The translations under genes were made by a program, and so were the position numbers. Below the pieces are notes generated by a model that searched no databases, had not been told where the DNA came from, and was given only the letters and a program-made list of their open reading frames with translations. A stretch of 62,188 nt of DNA from Clostridiales bacterium UBA1728 (GTDB lineage Bacteria; Bacillota; Clostridia; Oscillospirales; Oscillospiraceae). Of this stretch, positions 34,021-41,751 are shown piece after piece (the first letter of the stretch is position 1; the number at the start of each line of letters is the position of its first letter). The stretch is taken from positions 1 to 62,188 of the forward strand of contig DCIK01000035.1 of the NCBI GenBank assembly GCA_002315975.1, read 5' to 3'.

Positions 34021-34466
34021 ATGAGTGAAGTCAGGCGTGGTAAACTTATTTGACGCTCTGGAGTGTACCACGCCGCAGAGCGGGCAACAAGCTCCCCGGG
34101 GGGATATTTTTTCGCACTTTTTCAAAAAAACAAGAAAGCGGAGCAGCCTTGCGGCTGTTCCGCTTCTTTTTTGGTTTTCCGTTCATTTCCGCTCAGGGAG
34201 AGGAGCGGCGGGCTGAACGGAGCCCGTAGGGAGAAAAGAGAGGAAAAGAAAAAATGAAAAAAAGAGGTGAAAATCAATTGGAAAAGCTTTGTTTGTTCCT
34301 GATGGTTGTATGATACTCTGCCGCGGGGGAAAAGTCCTGAACGGTTTATAGATAATTTGCAAACAAAGTGTAAACTCAGGCAAAAATTCCTTAGAAAATG
34401 CAGTATATTTTTCCACTTCGCAGGTAACACTACCCACGAAAGCTGAGTTTCGGAGGTATTTTTCAC
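34021..34466. other. 446-base region without a gene
   Basis: Contains a terminator-like hairpin (about 34134-34170, AGCGGAGCAGCC/GGCTGTTCCGCTT with TTTTTT) and the sigma-F-type promoter of the SpoIIQ-like gene (34403-34432). Short ORFs across it carry no family motifs or good ribosome binding sites. Confidence 0.5.
34403..34432 (+). promoter_or_regulatory. Sigma-F-type promoter of the SpoIIQ-like gene
   Basis: GTATA (34403-34407), 15-base spacer, GGTAACACTA (34423-34432) fits the sigma-F consensus GYWTA-15-GGNRANANTW at every position. It lies 35 bases before the ATG. Confidence 0.6.
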
Positions 34467-35144
34467 ATGGAAAGAAAACGCTTTTTCCAAAGATTTTTTA
34501 GCGGCAGCCTTACTCTTTTCCTTCTCCTTTCCGCACTGCTGGTAGGATTTGTATGGCTGCTCTACCCCAAGGAGCGCAGGACGGAGAGCGAGGAGGCAAA
34601 GCCCGCCATGGCCGCGCTCCCCACGCCCACGCCGACTCTGCCCGAGCAGCTCGTGAAGCCGTCTCCCGCGCTGAGCGAGCCGGTGGAGATTCCCGAAGCG
34701 GAGTGCGAGGCGGAGGAGACCATGGCGCTGCCCCTGTATTTCATCTGGCCGGTGACGGGCAATCTGGAGCGGGGCTACGATGCGGAGAAGCTCACCTACG
34801 ATGTGACCATGGCCGACTGGCGCACCCATAACGGCTGGGACATCGCCGCCGGACTGGGCGGTCACGTGCTCTCTGCCGCCGACGGCACCGTCAGCGCCGT
34901 ATTTGCCGATCCCCTCTACGGCACCACCGTGGAGATCGACCACGGCGAGGGCGTGGTGAGCGTGTACGCCAATCTGGCTGCCGAGCCCACCGTCAGCGTG
35001 GGGCAGAGCGTACAGGTGGGCGACATCATCGGTGCCGTGGGCGAGAGCGCCCTGTGCGAGGTGGGGGAGTGCTACCATCTCCACTTTGCCATGAAGCTCA
35101 ACGGCGAGCTTTCCGACCCCGCCAACTGGCTGCCGGAACGCTGA
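34467..35144 (+). CDS. spoIIQ: SpoIIQ-like M23 (LytM) forespore protein
   Basis: A 225-residue protein with a short cytoplasmic start, one membrane span (residues 14-33), a Pro/Thr/Glu linker (about 35-85) and an M23 peptidase domain. WRTHNGWDIAA (H121, D125) and CYHLHFAMK (H204, H206) are the zinc ligands and catalytic His, so it looks active, as in clostridial SpoIIQ and unlike the degenerate B. subtilis protein. SpoIIQ in the forespore membrane pairs with SpoIIIAH across the septum to build the engulfment channel. The sigma-F-type promoter just upstream agrees. GGAGGT precedes the ATG. SpoIIIAH is not in the window. Confidence 0.8.
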   Translation: MERKRFFQRFFSGSLTLFLLLSALLVGFVWLLYPKERRTESEEAKPAMAALPTPTPTLPEQLVKPSPALSEPVEIPEAECEAEETMALPLYFIWPVTGNLERGYDAEKLTYDVTMADWRTHNGWDIAAGLGGHVLSAADGTVSAVFADPLYGTTVEIDHGEGVVSVYANLAAEPTVSVGQSVQVGDIIGAVGESALCEVGECYHLHFAMKLNGELSDPANWLPER

Positions 35145-35149
35145 AAAAT

Positions 35150-35210
35150 GATAAACGGGGACGGTTCTCAATTTCCAAAGTGGGAATTGAGAACCGTCCC
35201 CAATTCCCAC
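35150..35210. repeat. GGGGACGGTTCTCAATTCCC hairpin (REP-like)
   Basis: GGGGACGGTTCTCAA and TTGAGAACCGTCCCC in inverted order around GTGGGAAT-type centre. Shares GGGACGGTTCT with the hairpins flanking the transposase at 61384. Confidence 0.75.
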
Positions 35211-35277
35211 TTTTTGTACTTTCCTTTTGCTCAAAGGAGGAGTATACTATAAGAAAAAAGCTTCGGAGTCTGCATAT

Positions 35278-36072
35278 ATGGAAAATTTCAACGAAACTCT
35301 CTCGGAAATTCTCAGCATGAAAAGACTGCTGGCTTCGCTGGTGGTGGTGGCGCTGGGCTTTGTCTGCTGGGGCCTGCTCAGACGGCTTATCCGCCATACG
35401 CTGGCGCTGCTGGAGCGGCGGGGCAGAAAGATCAATAACCCCGACGGCATCCAGAGAGCCGGAAAATACATAGTGATCGCCGCCTTCGGCGCAGAGCTGC
35501 TGAATGTGTTCGGCGTGGACCTCTCCTCGCTGCTGGCCGGTCTCGGCATTGCCGGCGTGGTGGTGGGCTTTGCGGTGCAGGATGTGCTCAAGGATCTGAC
35601 CATGGGCGTGAATATCATGGCGGATAAATATTTTTCCGTGGGTGATATTGTCAGCATCGGGAGCATCCGCAATGCCCGGGTGGTGAGCTTTAACATCAAA
35701 ACCACCCGCCTGGAGGATCTGGACAGCGGCAACATCATCACCATCGCCAACCGCAATATCTCCGAAGCCACCGTCCTCTCCGACTGGCAGGATGTGGAGA
35801 TTCCGGCTCCCTATGAGATCAGCGCTTCCCGTATGCGCGATCTGTGCTGGAAGCTCTGCGAGAGAGTGGAAAATGCTGAATATGTGAAAAGCTGCACCTT
35901 TCTGGGTACCCAGGAGCTGGGCGAATCGGCGGTGTACTACAAGCTGCGCATTATCGGCCTCCCCGACAAAAAGCGCGCCATACGCCGCAGCGTGCTGGAG
36001 TGTATGCAGGACTTATACGAGGAGGAGGGCATCTCCGTGCCCTATCCGCATATGAATATCACCCAAATGTAA
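35278..36072 (+). CDS. MscS-family mechanosensitive channel
   Basis: A 264-residue small-conductance mechanosensitive channel. Three membrane spans (about 14-33, 60-76, 80-102) precede the pore helix region AGLGIAGVVVGFAVQDVLKDL, a glycine/alanine-rich helix that lines the pore in MscS, and the beta domain VGDIVSIGSIRNARVVSFNI follows with the alpha-beta C-terminal portion. It releases solutes upon sudden loss of osmotic pressure. The ATG at 35278 is preferred to a TTG 51 bases upstream, which would overlap the ribosome binding site AAAGGAGG. Confidence 0.92.
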   Translation: MENFNETLSEILSMKRLLASLVVVALGFVCWGLLRRLIRHTLALLERRGRKINNPDGIQRAGKYIVIAAFGAELLNVFGVDLSSLLAGLGIAGVVVGFAVQDVLKDLTMGVNIMADKYFSVGDIVSIGSIRNARVVSFNIKTTRLEDLDSGNIITIANRNISEATVLSDWQDVEIPAPYEISASRMRDLCWKLCERVENAEYVKSCTFLGTQELGESAVYYKLRIIGLPDKKRAIRRSVLECMQDLYEEEGISVPYPHMNITQM

Positions 36073-36091
36073 GATTTCTTTGAAGAAATAC

Positions 36092-36120
36092 TTGCATTGG
36101 CTGAAAGAATGTGCTATACT
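36092..36120 (+). promoter_or_regulatory. Promoter of the rimP-nusA-infB operon
   Basis: TTGCAT (36092-36097), 17-base spacer, TATACT (36115-36120), about 85 bases before rimP. Confidence 0.7.
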
Positions 36121-36145
36121 CCCTCCGTAAGAAGGAAGTGTGAGG

Positions 36146-36176
36146 AAAGACTGGGCAGGAGCCCAGTCTTTTTCTT
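36146..36176 (+). terminator. Leader terminator/attenuator ahead of rimP
   Basis: AAAGACTGGGC pairs with GCCCAGTCTTT around AGGA, followed by TTCTTG. It lies between the operon promoter and rimP, where a NusA-sensitive attenuator is known in B. subtilis. Confidence 0.6.
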
Positions 36177-36206
36177 GATAATAAAGGCATTTCAGGTGAG
36201 TGATTT

Positions 36207-36659
36207 ATGAGTAAGATTACCGACAGAGTGGAAGCTCTGGCCGCGCCCGTGGCAGCGGAGCAGAATGTGAGCCTCTGGGACATTGAGTATGTAAAGGAAG
36301 CCGTGGGCATGGTGCTGCGCGTCTACATCGACTCCGCCGAGGGCATCGGCATCGACGACTGCGAGGCCTTTTCCCGCGCTCTCGACCCCATCCTTGACGA
36401 GGCTGACCCCATCCCCGACAGCTACACCTTTGAGGTCAGCTCCGCCGGTCTGGAGCGGGAGCTCCGCAAGGAGAGCCACTTCGCCTTTGCCCTGGGCAGG
36501 GAAGTGGAGGCCAAGCTCTACAAGCCCCGGGAGGGCAGCAAGCTCTATAAGGGCGAGCTTTTGAACTATGAAAACGGCGCCGTGACCCTGCGCTGCGGCG
36601 GCAACGATGTGCATTTTGAGAAGGAGGAGCTCGCAGCACTGCGGGTGATACTGGGCTGA
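36207..36659 (+). CDS. rimP: Ribosome maturation factor RimP
   Basis: A 150-residue RimP of usual length: an N-terminal alpha/beta domain (WDIEYVKEAVGMVLRVYID), the family block EVSSAGLERELRKESHF and a small C-terminal SH3-like barrel (GELLNYENGAVTLRCGG). It helps assemble the 30S subunit by binding S12. ATG 36207 follows CAGGTGA. Its stop overlaps the nusA start by one base, so they are coupled. First gene of the classic nusA-infB operon. Confidence 0.95.
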   Translation: MSKITDRVEALAAPVAAEQNVSLWDIEYVKEAVGMVLRVYIDSAEGIGIDDCEAFSRALDPILDEADPIPDSYTFEVSSAGLERELRKESHFAFALGREVEAKLYKPREGSKLYKGELLNYENGAVTLRCGGNDVHFEKEELAALRVILG

Positions 36660-37756
36660 TGAAGAAGAGAACGAGCAAGAAGGAACAGGCTCCCAACATG
36701 AACGCCGAATTTTTCGGTGCCATCACGGAGCTGGAAAAGGAAAAGGGCATTCCCTCCGGCTATATGCTGGAGAAGATCGAGCAGGCTCTGCTGGCCGCCT
36801 ACAAGCGGGATAACCCCGACTGCGGCGAGAATGTTTTTGTGGAGCTGGATCCCGAGAAGTGCAAAATTTCCATGTATGTCCGCATGGGCATCGTGGAGCG
36901 GGTGGAGGACGTTTACGACGCCGCTCTGGAGTTCGCTCTGGACGAGGCCCAGACCTACGACCCCAAGGCCGTGGTCGGCGGCTTTGTGGATGTGCCCGTG
37001 GAGACCAAGAAGTTTGGCCGCATCGCCGCCCAGGCCGCCAAGCAGGTCATCATTCAGGGCATCCGTGAGGCCGAGCGTGGCCGCACCTATGAGAACTTCA
37101 CCTCCAAGGAGCACGAGATTCTCACCGGCATCGTCACCAAAATCGAGAACAGCGGTGCCGTTTCCATCAAAATCTCCTCCAACAGCGAGTATACCGAGGC
37201 CATGCTGGGCTCCAACGAGCAGATCAGGGGCGAGCAGCTCCGAGAGGGCGACCGCATCAAGGTCTATGTGGTGGAGGTTCGCAAGAACAACAAGGGCCCC
37301 CAGGTGCTCATTTCCCGTACCCACCCCGGTCTGGTGAAGCGCCTCTTCGAGCTGGAGGTTCCCGAAATCTTCGACGGCACCGTGGAGATTCGCTCCATCG
37401 CCCGTGAGGCCGGCAGCCGCACCAAGATGGCCGTCTGGTCTGCCGATCCCGCCGTGGATCCCATCGGCGCCTGCGTGGGCCCCAACGGTGGCCGCGTGGC
37501 CTCCATCGTCAACGAGCTGGGCGGCGAGAAGATCGACATCGTCAAGTATTCCGAGGATACCGCGCTCTTTATCGCCTCTGCTCTCTCTCCCGCCGAGGTG
37601 GTCAGCGTGGATATGCTCGATGATAACCGCAGCGCCAAGGTGGTTGTGCCCGACAGCCAGCTCTCTCTGGCCATCGGCAAGGAGGGTCAGAACGCCCGTC
37701 TGGCCGCCAAGCTCACCGGCTGCAAGATCGACATCAAGCCCGAATCGCAGGCTTAA
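36659..37756 (+). CDS. nusA: Transcription termination/antitermination factor NusA
   Basis: A 365-residue NusA. An N-terminal RNA polymerase-binding domain (NAEFFGAITELEKEKGI), S1 domain (about 140-200, GIVTKIENSGAVSIKI), then two KH domains (PIGACVGPNGGRVASIV and LAIGKEGQNARLAAKL). It lacks the acidic repeats of the enterobacterial form, as is normal in Firmicutes. NusA binds elongating RNA polymerase and promotes pausing and intrinsic termination. ATG 36659 is coupled to rimP; an in-frame ATG at 36698 gives a more family-like N-terminus and could be the true start. Confidence 0.95.
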   Translation: MKKRTSKKEQAPNMNAEFFGAITELEKEKGIPSGYMLEKIEQALLAAYKRDNPDCGENVFVELDPEKCKISMYVRMGIVERVEDVYDAALEFALDEAQTYDPKAVVGGFVDVPVETKKFGRIAAQAAKQVIIQGIREAERGRTYENFTSKEHEILTGIVTKIENSGAVSIKISSNSEYTEAMLGSNEQIRGEQLREGDRIKVYVVEVRKNNKGPQVLISRTHPGLVKRLFELEVPEIFDGTVEIRSIAREAGSRTKMAVWSADPAVDPIGACVGPNGGRVASIVNELGGEKIDIVKYSEDTALFIASALSPAEVVSVDMLDDNRSAKVVVPDSQLSLAIGKEGQNARLAAKLTGCKIDIKPESQA

Positions 37757-37775
37757 CAGGCTTCATTTTGATTTT

Positions 37776-37806
37776 TTCGCACCCGGAGGTGCGAACGCTG
37801 CGAGGC
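37776..37806 (-). repeat. Hairpin-chain element, fragment F
   Basis: On the minus strand GCCTCGCAGCGTTCGCACC, a CCGG-type loop and GGTGCGAAAAAAT form only the leader box and stem 1 of the element. Confidence 0.6.
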
Positions 37807-37837
37807 TTATCCGAAAGCAGGGAAGGAGTTGAGGTTC

Positions 37838-38107
37838 GTGCCGAAGAAGATACCGGTTCGGCAGTGTATGGGCTGCCGGGAGCAGAAGCCGAAGAATGAA
37901 CTGCTGCGCATTGTGCGCTCCCCGGAGGGTGCGATCTCGCTGGACTTCCGGGGCAAGGCCTCGGGCCGGGGCGCGTATATCTGCCGCTCTCAGGAATGTC
38001 TGAAGCGGGCGGTGAAGTCCCGCGCACTGGAGCGCAGTCTGGAAACGCCCATACCCGACGGGGTTTACGAGCAGCTCTCCAGAGAAATGGAGGCTGAGAA
38101 TGGATAA
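37838..38107 (+). CDS. rnpM: RNase P modulator RnpM (YlxR)
   Basis: An 89-residue YlxR/DUF448 protein: IPVRQCMGCREQKPKNELLR and SGRGAYICRSQECLKRAV are the family hallmarks. Homologues bind RNase P RNA and affect its activity. GTG 37838 is preferred: AAGGAG lies nine bases upstream, whereas a TTG at 37829 would touch it. Overlaps the next start by eight bases. A repeat fragment sits between nusA and this gene. Confidence 0.9.
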   Translation: MPKKIPVRQCMGCREQKPKNELLRIVRSPEGAISLDFRGKASGRGAYICRSQECLKRAVKSRALERSLETPIPDGVYEQLSREMEAENG

Positions 38108-38528
38108 GGCAAGAAGCTACTTAGGCTTCGCCCGCAAGGCCGGAAATCTGGTGCTGGGCGAGGAACGCTGCGGCGAGGCGGCGGCAGACGGGAAGCTGAA
38201 GCTTCTGCTGCTGGCCTCCGATGCCTCCGACAACGCCGCAAGGCGGGCGGAGGGCTACACCGTGGGACACCGCTTCCCCCTTCGGCGCATCGACATTCCC
38301 AAGGAGGAGCTCTGTGCGCTTTTAGGCAGCGGCGGCTGCGCCATGGTGGGCTTTACGGAGCGGGGTCTGGCGGCGGAATTCGCCAGGGCTATGGCAGTCA
38401 ACAACAGCGACTGGCAGGAAACTGCCACGCTTTTAGCGGAAAGGCGGGATAAGGCGGCTCGCAGAAAAGCAGCCCCCCGCAAACACAAGTCCAATGGGGC
38501 AAAAGGAGGAAATGTGCATGGCAATTGA
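38100..38528 (+). CDS. L7Ae-family ribosomal/RNA-binding protein YlxQ
   Basis: A 142-residue protein whose first ~100 residues form an L7Ae/L30e fold (YLGFARKAGNLVLGEERCGE, LLLASDASDN, GSGGCAMVGFTERGLAAEF) that binds kink-turn RNA. The last 40 residues are a basic tail (KAARRKAAPRKHKSN). Usual neighbour of rnpM and infB. Overlaps rnpM at its start and runs eleven bases past the infB ATG. Confidence 0.88.
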   Translation: MDKARSYLGFARKAGNLVLGEERCGEAAADGKLKLLLLASDASDNAARRAEGYTVGHRFPLRRIDIPKEELCALLGSGGCAMVGFTERGLAAEFARAMAVNNSDWQETATLLAERRDKAARRKAAPRKHKSNGAKGGNVHGN

Positions 38529-40959
38529 ATTCAAGTATCGCATTCACGAGGTGGCCAAGGACTTTAATATGACCTCCAAGCAGGTCACGGAGATCTATAC
38601 CAAGTATTTTACCGCGCCCAAGAACCATATGCAGATTCTGGAGCAGAACGAGCTGGATGTGATTTTTGAGGTGCTTACCCAGAAAAATCAGATGGAGAGC
38701 ATCGCCGAGGTGTTCGCCCCCGCCGCTCCCAAGCAGGAGAAGAAGGAGCAGCCCCAGCAGGAAAAGCCCGCCCAGCAGGGCAACGGTCTGCGACCCAACA
38801 CCAACCAGAAGAGCGCCCAGCAGGGCAACGGTCTGCGGCCCAACACCAACCAGAAGGGCGCCCAGCAGGGCAGCGGTCTGCGGCCTAACACCAACCAGCG
38901 CCCCGCCAATGCCCAGCAGCAGCCCCAGCAGGCTCCCAAGCAGGAGGCGAAGCCTGCCGTGCAGCAGCCCAGGCAGGTGGCCGAGAAGCGCGTGGTGGAT
39001 ACCCGCGGCTCCACCAACACCAACCTCTCCAAGTACGACGAGAAGTACGACAACATGGCCGGCGAGAAGGCTGCCAATATGCAGCGCGGCAAGGAAAAGG
39101 TGCAGTCCAAGTCCAAGCAGCGCTCCCAGCAGCAATACAGCGGTGCCAAGAAGCGGCAGGAGGAGCGGGAACGCGAGCAGCGCAAGCTCCTTGAGAAGGC
39201 CAAGTCCAAGCCCCTGACCGTTGCCATCCCCGAGGAGATCAACGTGGGCGAGCTGGCCTCCCGCATGAAAAAGACCGTTGTGGAAGTCATCAAGCAGCTC
39301 ATGAAGCTGGGCGTGATGGCCTCCATCTCCGATGTGATCGATTACGATACCGCCGCGCTGGTGGCCATGGAGCTGGGCTGCAAGGTCGAGCACGAGGTGG
39401 TCGTCACCGTGGAGGAGAAGCTCATCGATGCCCACGAGGATAGCGAGGAGGAGCTGCAGCCCAGAGCCCCCGTGGTGGTGGTCATGGGTCATGTTGACCA
39501 CGGCAAGACCTCTCTGCTGGACTACATCCGCAAGTCCTCCGTGGCCTCCGGCGAGGCCGGCGGCATCACCCAGGCCATCGGCGCCTACACCGTTGACATC
39601 AACGGCAACCCCGTGACCTTCCTGGATACCCCGGGCCATGAGGCCTTTACCACCATGCGCGCCCGCGGCGCCATGGTTACCGATGTGGCCATTCTGGTGG
39701 TGGCCGCCAACGACGGCATCATGCCCCAGACCATTGAGTCCATCAACCACGCCAAGGCCGCCAATATCCCCATCGTGGTGGCCATCAACAAGATGGATAT
39801 CCCCGGCGTCAGCGCCGACCGCATCATGCAGGATCTGACCAAGTACGATCTCGTGCCCGAGGAATGGGGCGGCGAGACCATTGTCTGCCCCGTGTCCGCC
39901 AAGACCGGCATGGGCGTGGACACCCTGCTGGAGAATCTGGCTCTGCAGGCCGAGATCATGGAGCTGCGCGCCAATCCCAACCGCGCCGCCAGGGGCACCG
40001 TTATCGAGGCCCGTCTGGACAAGGGCCGCGGCCCCATCATGACCGTTCTGGTGCAGAACGGCACCCTCCGTCAGGGCGACATCATCATCGCCGGTACCTG
40101 CGTGGGCCGTGTGCGTACCATGACCAACGACAAGGGTCAGCGCATCACCGAGGCCGGCCCCTCCGTTCCCGTGGAGATCGCGGGCATGAGCGAGGTTCCC
40201 TCTGCCGGTGACATCTTCAACTGCGTCAGCGACGAGCGCATGGCCCGCGAGCTGGCCGAGCAGCGTATGCAGGAGCAGAAGGATGCCGCCGCCAATGTGG
40301 GCAAGAAGGTCTCTCTGGAGGATCTGTTCGCCCGCATTCAGCAGGGCGAGATGAAGACCTTCAACATCATCGTCAAGGCCGATGTCATGGGCTCTGCCGA
40401 GGCCGTCAAGGCTTCGCTGGAGAAGGAATCCAACGCCGAGGTGCAGGTGAAGGTCATCCACGCCGGCGTGGGTGCCATCACCGAGAGCGATGTTATGCTG
40501 GCCTCCACCTCCAACGCCGTCATCGTGGGCTTCAATGTCCGCCCCGAGAAGGCCGCCAGCGACAGCGCCGCCCGCTCCAAGGTGGAGCTGCGTATGTACC
40601 GCGTCATCTACGACTGCATCAACGATGTCCACGACGCTCTCAAGGGTATGCTGGCTCCCAAGTTCCAGGAGCTTATCCTCGGTCACGCCGAGGTGCGGCA
40701 GACCTACCATGTCTCCAAGCTGGGCACCATCTGCGGCTGCTATGTGCAGGACGGCAAGATCGTCCGCAACAGCAAGGTGCGCGTGAACCGCGACAACATC
40801 GTAATCTTCGAGGGCGACCTGGCCTCCCTGCGCCGCTTCAAGGACGATGTGAAGGAAGTCGCCTCCGGCTACGAGTGCGGTATGCAGATTGACAAGTTCA
40901 ACGATGTCAAGGAAGGCGACATCATTGAGTGCTTCGTCATGGAAGAAGTCAAGAACTGA
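38518..40959 (+). CDS. infB: Translation initiation factor IF-2
   Basis: An 813-residue IF-2. The N-terminal 230 residues are Gln/Asn/Pro-rich and include three tandem 15-residue repeats (38770-38904, AQQGNGLRPNTNQK). The GTPase core follows, with VVMGHVDHGKTSLL (about residues 320-333), DTPGHEAF and NKMD. The C-terminal domains II, III and IV that bind fMet-tRNA are complete. IF-2 places the initiator tRNA on the 30S subunit with GTP. ATG 38518 is preceded by AAAGGAGG at eight bases; earlier in-frame codons lie inside ylxQ. Confidence 0.96.
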   Translation: MAIEFKYRIHEVAKDFNMTSKQVTEIYTKYFTAPKNHMQILEQNELDVIFEVLTQKNQMESIAEVFAPAAPKQEKKEQPQQEKPAQQGNGLRPNTNQKSAQQGNGLRPNTNQKGAQQGSGLRPNTNQRPANAQQQPQQAPKQEAKPAVQQPRQVAEKRVVDTRGSTNTNLSKYDEKYDNMAGEKAANMQRGKEKVQSKSKQRSQQQYSGAKKRQEEREREQRKLLEKAKSKPLTVAIPEEINVGELASRMKKTVVEVIKQLMKLGVMASISDVIDYDTAALVAMELGCKVEHEVVVTVEEKLIDAHEDSEEELQPRAPVVVVMGHVDHGKTSLLDYIRKSSVASGEAGGITQAIGAYTVDINGNPVTFLDTPGHEAFTTMRARGAMVTDVAILVVAANDGIMPQTIESINHAKAANIPIVVAINKMDIPGVSADRIMQDLTKYDLVPEEWGGETIVCPVSAKTGMGVDTLLENLALQAEIMELRANPNRAARGTVIEARLDKGRGPIMTVLVQNGTLRQGDIIIAGTCVGRVRTMTNDKGQRITEAGPSVPVEIAGMSEVPSAGDIFNCVSDERMARELAEQRMQEQKDAAANVGKKVSLEDLFARIQQGEMKTFNIIVKADVMGSAEAVKASLEKESNAEVQVKVIHAGVGAITESDVMLASTSNAVIVGFNVRPEKAASDSAARSKVELRMYRVIYDCINDVHDALKGMLAPKFQELILGHAEVRQTYHVSKLGTICGCYVQDGKIVRNSKVRVNRDNIVIFEGDLASLRRFKDDVKEVASGYECGMQIDKFNDVKEGDIIECFVMEEVKN

Positions 40960-40963
40960 AGCG

Positions 40964-41093
40964 TCGATGGCTAAACTTCGTTTAGCCATCGAGAGCTCGC
41001 GCTTATCGCAGCGGCTGCGCCGCTTTGGTCGGCGCGAGAGCTCGCTTTGCTCGCTTCAGGGTGTTTTTGAGGCAGCGAAGCTGCCTCAAAAAA
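40964..41093 (-). repeat. Hairpin-chain element, copy C
   Basis: Minus-strand reading: stem 2 (GAGGCAG/CTGCCTC), the ACACCCTGAAG linker, a reduced stem 3, stem 4 (CTCGCGC with GCGCGAG, internal loop CGACCA/CGATAA, inner AGCGGC/GCCGCT), and stem 5 (13 pairs, 40964-40976 with 40980-40992). Compared with copies A and B, the inner stem changed G-C to A-T on both sides. Inserted between infB and rbfA. Confidence 0.78.
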
Positions 41094-41157
41094 CTAATAT
41101 AGGAGTTTTCCCTCAGAGAAGGCTTTGAGGAAGACTGTTTTTCAAGGAGTATCCCAT

Positions 41158-41520
41158 ATGGCCAATAATCATATTCAGCGCATCAACGATGATATCCAGT
41201 TCCATCTCTCCACCCTGCTGCGCTCGGTGAAGGATCCCCGGGTCAATCAGGGGAGCCTTTTGAGCATCGTCCGCACGGACACCACCGGCGATCTGCGCTA
41301 CTGCAAGGTATATCTGAGCGTGCTGGGCGAGTGCAACGAGAAGGAGCTTAAAAAGGGACTCAAGTCCTGCTCCCCCTGGCTGCGCCATGAGCTGGGTCAG
41401 TCCCTGTCGCTGCGCTATACCCCGGAGCTGATCTTTGAGATAGACCACTCCATTGAGCAGGGCGCCCACATCAGCGCCCTCATCGAAGCTCTGGACATTT
41501 CCCACGAGGACGAAGAATAG
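41158..41520 (+). CDS. rbfA: Ribosome-binding factor A
   Basis: A 120-residue RbfA of standard length, type II KH-like fold (HIQRINDDIQFHLSTLL, TDTTGDLRYCKVYLSV, TPELIFEIDHSIEQG). It binds free 30S subunits during late 16S maturation. ATG 41158 has AAGGAG eight bases upstream. Separated from infB by a hairpin-chain repeat and from nrnA by another. Confidence 0.95.
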   Translation: MANNHIQRINDDIQFHLSTLLRSVKDPRVNQGSLLSIVRTDTTGDLRYCKVYLSVLGECNEKELKKGLKSCSPWLRHELGQSLSLRYTPELIFEIDHSIEQGAHISALIEALDISHEDEE

Positions 41521-41553
41521 GTGATTCAGGCACCCCCCGGACGAATGCCCCCA

Positions 41554-41727
41554 GCCTCGCAGAGTTGCGCCAAAGGCGCAAGATAATAAAATCATTTTCA
41601 GGCGAGCTCCGCCCGCCTGAAAATTCCCTGAGGCGCATTCTACTGATGCGCCCTCGCGCCGACCAAGGCGGCTCCGCCGCCGCGATAAGCGCGAGAAACC
41701 CTCGATGGAAAGGGAGTTTTCCATCGG
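41554..41727 (+). repeat. Hairpin-chain element, copy B (near complete)
   Basis: Plus-strand reading: AGCCTCGCAGAGTT box, stem 1 (TTGCGCC/GGCGCAA), ATAATAAAATCAT linker, stem 2 (CAGGCG.../...CGCCTG), GAAAATTCCCTGAG linker, stem 3 (GGCGCAT/ATGCGCC around TCTACTG), stem 4 (CTCGCGC/GCGCGAG, internal loop CGACCA/CGATAA, GGCGGC/GCCGCC), and stem 5 (CGATGGAAA/TTTCCATCG). It ends nine bases before the nrnA ribosome binding site. Confidence 0.8.
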
Positions 41728-41751
41728 CTATAAATAGGAGGAATAAGCCCC

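Noticed and set aside
34025..34216. Small ORF after the collagen-like gene
   Set aside because: No ribosome binding site and it contains a terminator hairpin.
36060..36206. A riboswitch ahead of rimP
   Set aside because: Only one simple hairpin; no conserved aptamer elements recognised.
38398..40989. Long minus-strand ORF (863 codons) opposite infB
   Set aside because: Antisense shadow rich in Gly, His and Leu; infB on the other strand has all motifs.
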